NCBI GenBank assembly: GCA_023132075.1
Contig: JAGLYT010000009.1
Location: 1 to 15,878 of the forward strand
Direction of reading: 5' to 3'
DNA: 15,878 nt
Origin: JAGLHV01 sp023132075 [NCBI: bacterium]
Lineage (GTDB): Bacteria > CBDUZB01 > JAGLHV01
Made by a program: the position numbers and the translations under genes. The first letter of the stretch is position 1. Each line of letters starts with the position of its first letter. The notes beneath the pieces were generated by a model. It ran no database searches. It was given only the letters and a program-made list of their open reading frames with translations, and was not told the DNA's origin. Below are positions 1 through 7,515 of the stretch, piece by piece.

Positions 1-226
1 TTCCGGAACCTTCATCAAATCTCCAATGAGCCAAATAATCATAAACTGGTTTTTGCAATTCAACATAACCGGTAGAACGAATAGCATTTGTGTTATCATA
101 GGTAACGCTGCTTTCCCAACTATTACCGTCGGAACCGATTGTCCATGTTGCTGCATCTCCTAAACTAAACAATAACGTTAAGATTATTACTGTTATTCCA
201 ATTGATTTTAATAGTTTAATATCCAT
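1..226 (-). CDS. Secreted LamG-like protein, N-terminal fragment (runs off window)
   Basis: The first 75 codons of a gene continue beyond position 1. The start at 226 is preceded by AAGAGGAAAT, a good ribosome binding site. Residues 1-25 (MDIKLLKSIG, then a hydrophobic stretch ending near GDAA) form a clear signal peptide. A short module with the motif WTIGSDGNSW (about 28-37) follows; it resembles the mature N-terminus of the secreted protein at 11391-13259. The last visible residues, AHWRFDEGSG, are the usual opening of a LamG/concanavalin A-like lectin domain, so the protein probably binds or processes glycans at the cell surface. By analogy with its neighbours it may end in a sorting domain, but that end is not visible. 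It lies 338 bp from the next gene and so probably has its own promoter. The signal peptide is certain; the LamG call rests on about ten residues. Confidence 0.75.
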   Translation of the reverse strand, partial: MDIKLLKSIGITVIILTLLFSLGDAATWTIGSDGNSWESSVTYDNTNAIRSTGYVELQKPVYDYLAHWRFDEGSG

Positions 227-297
227 TTATATTTCCTCTTCTTTTATTCCTGAATACGAAAGGGATACACATTCATAGAGATTTGTTTGCATTTGCC

Positions 298-325
298 ATT
301 ATTTATTCGAATTCGTTTCTGTCAG
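298..325 (-). promoter_or_regulatory. Candidate sigma-70-like promoter for the LamG-like gene
   Basis: On the minus strand CTGACA (325-320) is separated by 16 bp from AATAAT (303-298), about 70 bp upstream of the start codon at 226. It fits a housekeeping promoter moderately well, but AT-rich DNA gives such matches by chance. Confidence 0.35.
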
Positions 326-448
326 GCTATTTAGATAAGCACTAGTAATATATCATTCTTTTTATCTTTTTTCAACCATTTTTTCATCATTTTCTCATAT
401 AATATGAATTCCGAATTTGCAGGTAGACAAGAGTATAGGAATAAAAAT

Positions 449-496
449 ACCGGCACATTAGAATATTAGAGTACCGGGATATCAAACTACCAGATC
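449..496. repeat. Degenerate 8-bp tandem repeat, six units
   Basis: Six consecutive octamers start at 449, 457, 465, 473, 481 and 489: ACCGGCAC, ATTAGAAT, ATTAGAGT, ACCGGGAT, ATCAAACT, ACCAGATC. Every unit begins with A, followed by two pyrimidines and two purines, and ends in a pyrimidine (A-Y-Y-R-R-V-N-Y). A weaker seventh unit (ATAAAAAT) may precede at 441. The block is intergenic and unlike the surrounding T-rich DNA. Its function is unknown. Confidence 0.55.
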
Positions 497-564
497 CAAA
501 GGACAGGGAACTAATTCATTTTTTAGTTATTAATTTAATCTTTAATTTTTCAACTCTTCATTTC

Positions 565-2700
565 TTATTTTACCACACTTACTTTTCCTTTTTTCTCCCC
601 TTGCAGTGATTCAATATAATAAATATATATCCCGCTGGCTATATTTGATATATCCCATTCCTCTGAACCTCCGTCACTGATATTTTTATGCTCAATTGTT
701 TTTAGCAACGTTCCTGAAATTGTAAAAATCCTTAATATTGCTTCTTTCGGCAAATTAGAAAAATGTATTTTTGCTGGTTGACGTTTATTTCCTATCCATG
801 GGTTGGGATAAATTATAACTAAGTTGTCTTTTGTTAACGTAGTAGTAAAAGTATAATCTTCACTAATTCCCCAATTACCTTTTTCATCCATTGATTTTAT
901 CCGGAAATGATAACTTGTTTCAGGACTTAATCCCGTTAATGTTTGATGATGAAAAATTAGCAATGTTGTTTCTAAAGCGGTGCTTATTCCATAAGTTATG
1001 GTTCTCCCGTATTCGATTTGAGAAATAGCCGCTTTGTCTGTTTGCCAGGTTATTACTGCAGTTATAGAGGAGATATCAGTCACCCTAACATTACTAATAA
1101 CAGGTGGAGTTGTAATTGCGGAAGAGGTTCCTGTGGAAGTGATAAAAGAGTAAGGGGCACTTACTCCTATATTTCCCTTTGCATCTTTAGATTGTACTCT
1201 ATAATGATAAGTAGTATTGGCATTTAAGTTGATTAAATTTACATTATGGTCAAGGACAAAACCAGCATTTGAAAGGGACGAACCATAATTTGTGTTTATT
1301 CCATATTCTACCATAGAATCCGATGGTTCATTGGTTATCCAGGTTATTTTAGAACTGTTAGCAGTTATTTCTTTTGCCTGCACGGAAGATATAATAGGTG
1401 CCTGTAAATCTTCTCCGGAACTTAGAGATGCCTCAGTAGTATTTCCATAAGCCCCCATATTGATTCCGTTACCGTTAGGAGAAGGTTCATTGCTATAAGC
1501 AGAATCGGGGTTGCCGGCATCTATACAAAGAGAACTAATAGAGTCTGTTACCCAAGTAGAACCATTCCACCTTCCTTCAGTGCTTTTCAGGTGGAAATCG
1601 TGGTTTGTGAGGTCTGCAAACAGAGGCTCTATCGAAATATCACCTGTGCCGGATGGGGTACCGCTATTCCAAAAATTGTTATAACTCGATTGGATGTTTC
1701 CACTGAGAGCATTATTAACGAAGATGTTGTTTTCTGCATTAATAACATAATTTGAATTGTACAGACCAACACCACTATTTACTATCGTGTTTAAAGTGAT
1801 GGTTACTACGTATCCATAAGGGGCAGGCCCCTCTATAGCGATTCCCCAGCCACTATTATCATAAATAAAATTGTTTGTTATAACGTTGCCATCGCGTATA
1901 TTTTGTCCATAAATTCCTGCCTGGTTGTTATATATTGTATTGTTGCGATATATATTATTATCATTCCCAACATAAAACTTTAATCCATACTGGTTATGAT
2001 GGACGAGATTGTCTTCGATTAAATTGTTGTCACATCCACTATTAAATTCCAGGCCGCAGTGGGCATAATTATTACTAAATTCATTTCGCAGAAACTTGCT
2101 GTTAATTGTAAAAACATTACCCGCACCGGCATAATTATTCGTAAATATACAATCACTTACTGTCATATTATCTACAGTCCATCCTACCTCGTTACCCAGT
2201 GCATTCGTTTGCATCCCTCCTCGAAAATGCTCTGCTTTCACATACGAAACTATGACATTAGTGCACCTCATAAAATGTATTGCAATGCCTGCTGATATTG
2301 ATGCACCGTTGGGATCTGTTGCATAAATATGGAAATTACTGAGCTCTACATTTTCGATATCCTCTGCATAAATGGCTGCCATGCCCGGGGAGAAAACAGG
2401 TGGGAAACCATTATATACGAGTTCAGTTTTATCCATACCCTGTCCGCGGATGGCTACGTTATTTTTATATATAAGAATTGGAGCTTCGCCGGTTATATCA
2501 AATACGCCTGCTGCAAGTTCAACTATTCCTCCTTCCGCAGGAAGGGCATTTACAGCGGCTTGGATTGATTCCCCGGGGTTTACAATAGCGATTGCCGTTT
2601 CTACCCCAATAAACAACAGTATGGAATAGATGGTGAGGTTCATTCCTAAAAATATTCGAATGGTGATTTTGGTAAATCGTTTCAAAATGATATTTTTCAT
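565..2700 (-). CDS. Secreted beta-helix protein with two FN3-like domains and T9SS-type-A-like tail
   Basis: This 711-residue secreted protein has four parts. Residues 1-39 are a signal peptide with a long basic N-region. Residues about 40-425 form a right-handed parallel beta-helix: it opens with NPGESIQAAVNALP and has many Asn-rich rungs such as NNYAHCGLEFNSGCDNNLIE, typical of PbH1/NosD-like proteins. Two fibronectin-III-like domains, of the type often found beside metallophosphoesterase domains, follow at about 433-527 and 533-623 (VEYGINTNYG and IEYGRTITYG are the matching strands). Residues 626-711 are a sorting-like domain: IYPNPW, then IFTISGTLLKTI, EWDISN, GIYIYYI and a terminal KGKVSVVK. 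An AAGGAG ribosome binding site precedes ATG 2700. It lies 100 bp downstream of the 768-residue paralogue. Its tail is related to that of its two neighbours but clearly diverged. The passenger is probably a surface adhesin or a polysaccharide-acting enzyme; I see no catalytic signature that decides this. Confidence 0.85.
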   Translation of the reverse strand: MKNIILKRFTKITIRIFLGMNLTIYSILLFIGVETAIAIVNPGESIQAAVNALPAEGGIVELAAGVFDITGEAPILIYKNNVAIRGQGMDKTELVYNGFPPVFSPGMAAIYAEDIENVELSNFHIYATDPNGASISAGIAIHFMRCTNVIVSYVKAEHFRGGMQTNALGNEVGWTVDNMTVSDCIFTNNYAGAGNVFTINSKFLRNEFSNNYAHCGLEFNSGCDNNLIEDNLVHHNQYGLKFYVGNDNNIYRNNTIYNNQAGIYGQNIRDGNVITNNFIYDNSGWGIAIEGPAPYGYVVTITLNTIVNSGVGLYNSNYVINAENNIFVNNALSGNIQSSYNNFWNSGTPSGTGDISIEPLFADLTNHDFHLKSTEGRWNGSTWVTDSISSLCIDAGNPDSAYSNEPSPNGNGINMGAYGNTTEASLSSGEDLQAPIISSVQAKEITANSSKITWITNEPSDSMVEYGINTNYGSSLSNAGFVLDHNVNLINLNANTTYHYRVQSKDAKGNIGVSAPYSFITSTGTSSAITTPPVISNVRVTDISSITAVITWQTDKAAISQIEYGRTITYGISTALETTLLIFHHQTLTGLSPETSYHFRIKSMDEKGNWGISEDYTFTTTLTKDNLVIIYPNPWIGNKRQPAKIHFSNLPKEAILRIFTISGTLLKTIEHKNISDGGSEEWDISNIASGIYIYYIESLQGEKKGKVSVVK

Positions 2701-2800
2701 TTTATTCTCCTTTTATTAAAATGTAATAGTTCAATGATTAAATTTCTATTTTTTAAGCTTTTCACTTTTTTAATTTTGGAGATTATTAACTCTTCAGTTC

Positions 2801-5107
2801 TTATTTTATTATACTTATTTTCCCTTTTTTTTCTCCTTGTGAGGACGTAATGGAATAGATGTATGTTCCGCTGGCTATTCCCGATATATCCCATTTTCCT
2901 GAACCACCATTAATAATCTCATTATGCTGGATTGTTTTTACCAACAGACCTGATATGGTGTAAATTTTTATCATTGATTCCCTGGGTAAATTAGTAAAAT
3001 TTATCTCTTTGTATAAACTCTTACCTTTTATATAGGGGTTAGGATAAACAAAGACTTTATTAGAAGAGCCAAAACAAATTAATTGAAAATTAAGCGTAGT
3101 TATCTCATCTACGACTATTTTTGCTTGCTTTGATTGAGAAAAATATTTGTCTTTGGAAACTGTTACCATGCAGTTTCCGACTGGCAAAGACATCGTATAA
3201 TATCCTGTAGTGTCGGTTGTAGTGGTATAACCGTGGGCTACTATTGTTGCTTCTGCAACCGGTATTCCCGAGGTATCGGTGACTATACCGGAAACAACAC
3301 CTGTTTCCATTGGAAGAACAATTGTAACCGTATGTTGATAGATATTCGGTTCTGAGCGATACCAGGAGCTATCAGGATTTACAATTAGGGAATTATTATA
3401 TTCACCCTTTGCAGCGGTTATTTTATAACTATATTCCGAAGTTACTTCTGAACTGGTGCGTTTCTGAAACATCAAAGCAACAGTATGCCCCTCTTGCGGT
3501 AAAGGTGTATGTCCATTAGAATTTGTTGTTATCCGGGTAAAATCTTGTTTGTTGGGTAAAAGCATAGTATTGCCCCAGTCAGTGCGATTAATTATAGCGT
3601 TTATATCCAAAAACGATTCCACCGGTACTATATTGAGTGCAGGGGAATTAATATCGGTCAGATTTTCTATTGTAATAATAGCCTCTTGAATTGGATTACT
3701 ATTTTCATCTTGAACAAGGACATCAAGCCACACATAATCTCTAAACTCGCCTTTAGGAAATGACCAACGAATTGTTAAAACATCCATAGTTGTTTCGTTA
3801 TAAGTATTGATTGAATAAATAATCCCATTAAAGTTATTTAATTTCATAGCTATATCAGCAGGTTGATTATTACTAAACCTGGAATTAATAAACATACAAT
3901 TATCCGGATATCCTTCACTACTGCTCCCTACAAACTCCATTCCTCCCCAGGAAGATCCGGAAATATTACATCTCTCAAAAGTAACATTACGTGAATTCCA
4001 TAATAGTGTGTTACCTCCGTTGTTAATACTGGTAAAATTATATAGATAGCTATTATACATATAAAAAGTAAGAAAACCCGCACTACAGTTTTCAGCAACG
4101 GAATTAATTATTCTTTCGTATTGAGGGAAATGAGTATCTTTATATGAATCAGATCGTTGGAAATAAAACCCTGTATAATTTTCAATATTATAGGCGTAAT
4201 CGTTAATATGAGTAATGTATTTTGCCCGGGCACCTCCGGGATTAAATCCATTATGATGTCCGGCATTATCATGAATAATATTATCTTTTAATAAAGTATC
4301 GGTTCCTCTATTTATTATGTTCCATCCACCGAGAATAATTTCATTACCGATAATCGTGCTGCCGGAACCGATTTGGACATTATCGCTAAATATACTGTAA
4401 CCGTCATGTCCTATACAGTAATTATACGAAAAGTTGGTGTAGGTATAGACATCTTCACTAACACCGTCCCAGTTAGTTTCTTTATAGCTACAGTGGTAAC
4501 AGTCAATAAATTTGTTGTGTGTAATTGTTTTATGTAAGGAATAATAACTGCTAATTCCTACCGTATTGCTTTCAAAAAAGGTGCAGTTGTCAATTGTATC
4601 AGGGGTTTCATCATAAATGTATCTAATTTGGATATGTTTGAAATAAGTATTACTGGCGTTTAAATCATTATTATACCAGGATTCTATACTGGGACTGTTG
4701 TCAGTAATTGTAATATCGGTATTATTATCCATATCCCAACCGGTTATGTCGGTGTTATCAATAACTATAGAACCACCACTTCGCACTTCTATTACAATTG
4801 GAGAAGGTAATGCTTTTATTTTTAGCAAATCACAATCAGAATTATTTATATAAAGTGCACCTTCTGAGCCGGCTACATATACGGGTACTTTTAATAGCCA
4901 TTCTTTTGCCGATACTTGCTCTAATAAAGAGGGATCATTTAATGTTTGGTTGATTGTCGTTAGACTTTCCGCTCCATTACTTATCATTATTCTGGTTCCA
5001 TTATAAGTTACAGTTGCATTTACTACACTCGCACCGGTAAATAATAGAACAACAAGGTAGCAAAATAGTTTTGTTTTCCGTTTGTCCTTTCCAATAATTT
5101 TTTTCAT
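2801..5107 (-). CDS. Secreted beta-helix protein with carboxypeptidase-regulatory-like domain and sorting-like tail
   Basis: This 768-residue protein starts at ATG 5107 behind AAAGGAGGGG. Residues 1-31 are a signal peptide. Residues about 70-430 are Asn/Ile-rich short strands typical of a right-handed beta-helix (for example CTFFESNTVGISSYY, FERCNISGSSWGGMEF). Residues about 455-575 hold a diverged Ig-like segment (VLVQDENSNPIQEAIITI). Residues 603-676 are a carboxypeptidase-regulatory-like beta-sandwich (SGIVTDTSGIPVAEATI, then DTTGYYTMSLPVG). Residues 685-768 are the PNP-type tail: VYPNPY, INFTNLPRES, IYTISGLLVKTI, KWDISG, GTYIYSI and terminal KGKISIIK. The last 192 residues almost match those of the 779-residue neighbour, whereas the passengers share only the fold. 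It is 37 bp downstream of that neighbour, so the two are probably co-transcribed. The ligand or substrate is unknown. Confidence 0.85.
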   Translation of the reverse strand: MKKIIGKDKRKTKLFCYLVVLLFTGASVVNATVTYNGTRIMISNGAESLTTINQTLNDPSLLEQVSAKEWLLKVPVYVAGSEGALYINNSDCDLLKIKALPSPIVIEVRSGGSIVIDNTDITGWDMDNNTDITITDNSPSIESWYNNDLNASNTYFKHIQIRYIYDETPDTIDNCTFFESNTVGISSYYSLHKTITHNKFIDCYHCSYKETNWDGVSEDVYTYTNFSYNYCIGHDGYSIFSDNVQIGSGSTIIGNEIILGGWNIINRGTDTLLKDNIIHDNAGHHNGFNPGGARAKYITHINDYAYNIENYTGFYFQRSDSYKDTHFPQYERIINSVAENCSAGFLTFYMYNSYLYNFTSINNGGNTLLWNSRNVTFERCNISGSSWGGMEFVGSSSEGYPDNCMFINSRFSNNQPADIAMKLNNFNGIIYSINTYNETTMDVLTIRWSFPKGEFRDYVWLDVLVQDENSNPIQEAIITIENLTDINSPALNIVPVESFLDINAIINRTDWGNTMLLPNKQDFTRITTNSNGHTPLPQEGHTVALMFQKRTSSEVTSEYSYKITAAKGEYNNSLIVNPDSSWYRSEPNIYQHTVTIVLPMETGVVSGIVTDTSGIPVAEATIVAHGYTTTTDTTGYYTMSLPVGNCMVTVSKDKYFSQSKQAKIVVDEITTLNFQLICFGSSNKVFVYPNPYIKGKSLYKEINFTNLPRESMIKIYTISGLLVKTIQHNEIINGGSGKWDISGIASGTYIYSITSSQGEKKGKISIIK
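2822..3383. repeat. Long direct repeat, copy A (C-terminal module of the 768-residue protein)
   Basis: This aligns without gaps to 5166-5727 at a constant offset of 2344 bp. By eye there are about a dozen mismatches between 2822 and 3325, then faster divergence towards 3383. The stretch 2974-3159 (186 bp) is identical to 5318-5503. It encodes the carboxypeptidase-regulatory-like domain and the sorting-like tail. Such identity between otherwise diverged genes indicates a recent duplication or gene conversion of the 3' module. Confidence 0.93.
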
Positions 5108-5144
5108 AGATTATTCCCCTCCTTTCTCTAATTATTTTTATAAA

Positions 5145-7484
5145 TTATTTAATTAGTGATACTTTCCCTTTTTTTTCTCCTTGTGAGGACGTAATGGAAT
5201 AGATGTATGTTCCGCTGGCTATTCCCGATATATCCAATTTTCTTGAACCACCATCAATAATCTCATTATGCTGGATTGTTTTTACCAACAGACCTGATAT
5301 GGTGTAAATTTTTATCGTTGATTCCCTGGGTAAATTAGTAAAATTTATCTCTTTGTATAAACTCTTACCTTTTATATAGGGGTTAGGATAAACAAAGACT
5401 TTATTAGAAGAGCCAAAACAAATTAATTGAAAATTAAGCGTAGTTATCTCATCTACGACTATTTTTGCTTGCTTTGATTGAGAAAAATATTTGTCTTTGG
5501 AAATTGTTACCATGCAGTTTCCGACCGGCAAAGACATCGTATAATATCCTGTAGTGTCGGTTGTAGTGGTACAACCGTGGGCTACTATTGTTGCTTCTGC
5601 AACCGGTATTCCCGAGGTGTCGGTAACTATTCCGGAAATAACACCTGTTTCCACCGGAAGAACAATTGTAACTGTATTTTGATAAGTATTTGGGTTTTCA
5701 CGATACCAGGAGCTATCAGGATTTACAGTTGTTGAGTTGCTGTAACCATCCTTTTCTGCCGTAATCGTCCACTCAAAATCATAAGTATTTGAAATAGTCT
5801 TTTTGAAATCCGCTATTGCTACGGTTGAAGAGGCATCTGAAGGAAGAGAAGTATGACCATCATCTCCAGAATAGGTATGTGCTATATCCTGCGTTGTGCC
5901 TGGAAATGGTTCATAGGTATAATTAAGGTTCTTTGCTTTCACTGCTGAATTATTTGATAGAAAAGAAATTTTAGCGCTGTTTACAGGGTTTCCTTTTGTA
6001 TCTACAACCAAAACATCAGCATAATAATAAAAGATAATCTCTCCGTCAAATGTTCCCGGATCTGTTTGGGCTTTTGTAATTAAAACATCATCTTTATTAG
6101 AATTGATGACATAAATCGTTCCCTCAAAATGATGATTGACCTCATAAGCAATCTCGGTTGTTAGCCACCATGTTGTTCTGCTATAAGTGCCTGTTATTGT
6201 GGGATTGATAAAAGTGACATCATCGCGTGCCCAGCTTCCATCATTTAATCTCGTTCCTAAACTTACGAATATTATCGGGCATTCAGAATTAGGTTTAATG
6301 TTTAAATTTGCATTAACAAACATTATATTATCTGAAGTATATAGTTCAACTGGGTATGATGGATCTTCAAATCCAAAGACTTCAATACCTATTCCTTCAA
6401 ATTCTGTTGCTGTAAAGTTCTCAACAAGAATATTACGCTGATGACCGCCAACTGTTAATGCCCTACCTGTCGCATTCTTGACCAGATTATCTTTGATAAT
6501 CAGGTTTTCATCTAGCTCGGTACTTGGGCAATAGATGGCATTTGTATACATTGCCCACGAGTCATCAGTATCGTGAATATAATTACCTATAATCTCACTA
6601 TTATCCATAGTTAATTCTATGCCATTATGAACATATCCTCGGGGACCTATTTCATTATAATTTACTTTACAATTACCACTGCTAGTTAGATAAGCTCCTA
6701 TTTTTATTCCTGTATATGAAGCAGCCCAAATTTTATTATGATGCACATTTATATAACTGATGTGTCCTGTTGGCCAATCACTGAATGCAATTCCGCTGCC
6801 GATAGCGTTTTGATGTTGAAAGTTTTCATCTGCATAAATAGTGTTGTATGAGATTTCTATGTCAGTATGCGATCCTCCTGCAGCCGCGATGCCTTCTTTG
6901 TACGTTGTGTGGATTTCATTGTTGTATATAATTGAATGACTACCTGCGTTTGAATGGAAATATATACCACGTGCTCCATCTGTTTGTATATAATTATTTG
7001 AAATAGTTAAACCTTCGGCATAGCTATTATAGGCTGCATAAACTCCAGTACAAGTATAAGCACTGATGTTGAATCCTGTTATCGTGATATTGTCTTTATC
7101 AATATAAAAAACTCCGTTGTCCTCCCAGAGACTGGTATGGGTTACCGTCGGCATTCCCTCACCAAGGAATGTTATAGGGTTATCGGCAGTTCCCGAATTA
7201 ATTGGTTTAACTTGTTCATTATAGGTTCCACTCTGAACTTTGCAAGTATCACCGGCAACCATTATGTTAGCGGCGTGTTGAATAGTTGCCCATGCATGGT
7301 CAAGAGAAAGGCCTGTATCACTATTATTTCCATCTCTTTTCACATAATAGGTGGTTGCATTTAGTATATTAACAAAGAGCAACATAAAATAAATAACGAA
7401 ACTTATTAAAAATAAGTTTTTGATGGAATTTGTTTTGAAAAAGTTTTGGTAAAACGATTTAAAGTCAATATTTTCTTTTTTCAT
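5145..7484 (-). CDS. Secreted beta-helix protein (DUF1565-like opening) with shared C-terminal module
   Basis: This 779-residue protein starts at ATG 7484 behind AAAAAGGAGGT. A signal peptide with an unusually long N-region of about 23 residues ends near ILNA (42-43). The mature protein opens with TYYVKRDGNNSDTG and DHAWATIQHAANIM, typical of DUF1565/right-handed beta-helix proteins, and continues as PbH1-like rungs to about 470 (NNEIHTTYKEGIAAAGG, ISYINVHHNKIWAASYTGIK). An Ig-like segment follows at about 490-585 (VLVVDTKGNPVNSAKISF), then the carboxypeptidase-regulatory-like domain (614-687) and the PNP-type tail (696-779, ending KGKVSLIK). In the tail the Trp of the usual WDIS motif is Leu (RKLDISG). 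It lies 31 bp downstream of the PorV-like gene and 37 bp upstream of its paralogue, the likely middle of an operon. It is a probable surface adhesin or polysaccharide-acting protein with an unknown target. Confidence 0.85.
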   Translation of the reverse strand: MKKENIDFKSFYQNFFKTNSIKNLFLISFVIYFMLLFVNILNATTYYVKRDGNNSDTGLSLDHAWATIQHAANIMVAGDTCKVQSGTYNEQVKPINSGTADNPITFLGEGMPTVTHTSLWEDNGVFYIDKDNITITGFNISAYTCTGVYAAYNSYAEGLTISNNYIQTDGARGIYFHSNAGSHSIIYNNEIHTTYKEGIAAAGGSHTDIEISYNTIYADENFQHQNAIGSGIAFSDWPTGHISYINVHHNKIWAASYTGIKIGAYLTSSGNCKVNYNEIGPRGYVHNGIELTMDNSEIIGNYIHDTDDSWAMYTNAIYCPSTELDENLIIKDNLVKNATGRALTVGGHQRNILVENFTATEFEGIGIEVFGFEDPSYPVELYTSDNIMFVNANLNIKPNSECPIIFVSLGTRLNDGSWARDDVTFINPTITGTYSRTTWWLTTEIAYEVNHHFEGTIYVINSNKDDVLITKAQTDPGTFDGEIIFYYYADVLVVDTKGNPVNSAKISFLSNNSAVKAKNLNYTYEPFPGTTQDIAHTYSGDDGHTSLPSDASSTVAIADFKKTISNTYDFEWTITAEKDGYSNSTTVNPDSSWYRENPNTYQNTVTIVLPVETGVISGIVTDTSGIPVAEATIVAHGCTTTTDTTGYYTMSLPVGNCMVTISKDKYFSQSKQAKIVVDEITTLNFQLICFGSSNKVFVYPNPYIKGKSLYKEINFTNLPRESTIKIYTISGLLVKTIQHNEIIDGGSRKLDISGIASGTYIYSITSSQGEKKGKVSLIK
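5166..5727. repeat. Long direct repeat, copy B (C-terminal module of the 779-residue protein)
   Basis: This is the partner of 2822-3383, in the same orientation with no indels seen. The identical core is 5318-5503. Several differences change residues in the tail, such as G to R and W to L in the GKWDISG segment, while most of the central domain is unchanged. Confidence 0.93.
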
Positions 7485-7515
7485 ACAAAATACCTCCTTT
7501 TTCCAAATCCCAAAT

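Larger units (their letters stand above)
227..564. other. 338-bp intergenic region
   Basis: No coding sequence was seen here on either strand. The region separates the stop of the beta-helix gene at 565 from the start of the LamG-like gene at 226. It contains a candidate minus-strand promoter (298-325) and a degenerate octamer tandem repeat (449-496). I saw no convincing rho-independent terminator after the upstream gene; the best inverted pair, AACTAA/TTAGTT near 510-527, is only six weak base pairs. Confidence 0.6.

Noticed and set aside
449-496. CRISPR array
   Set aside because: The 8-bp degenerate units have no spacers and no cas genes nearby.
502-535. Possible terminator after the 711-residue gene and a GGGAACT resembling the ECF -35
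   Set aside because: The stem is only six A/T-rich pairs, and no GTCTAA lies at the right distance from the GGGAACT.
2697-2894. Minus-strand 65-codon ORF overlapping the end of the 768-residue gene
   Set aside because: It is in another frame across the sorting-like tail, with low-complexity Lys/Ile-rich content and no ribosome binding site.
3134-3355. Plus-strand ORF opposite the 768-residue gene, with a near-copy at 5478-5735
   Set aside because: It recurs only because the underlying DNA module is duplicated; it lies antisense to a well-supported domain, is Cys-rich and has no signal of its own.
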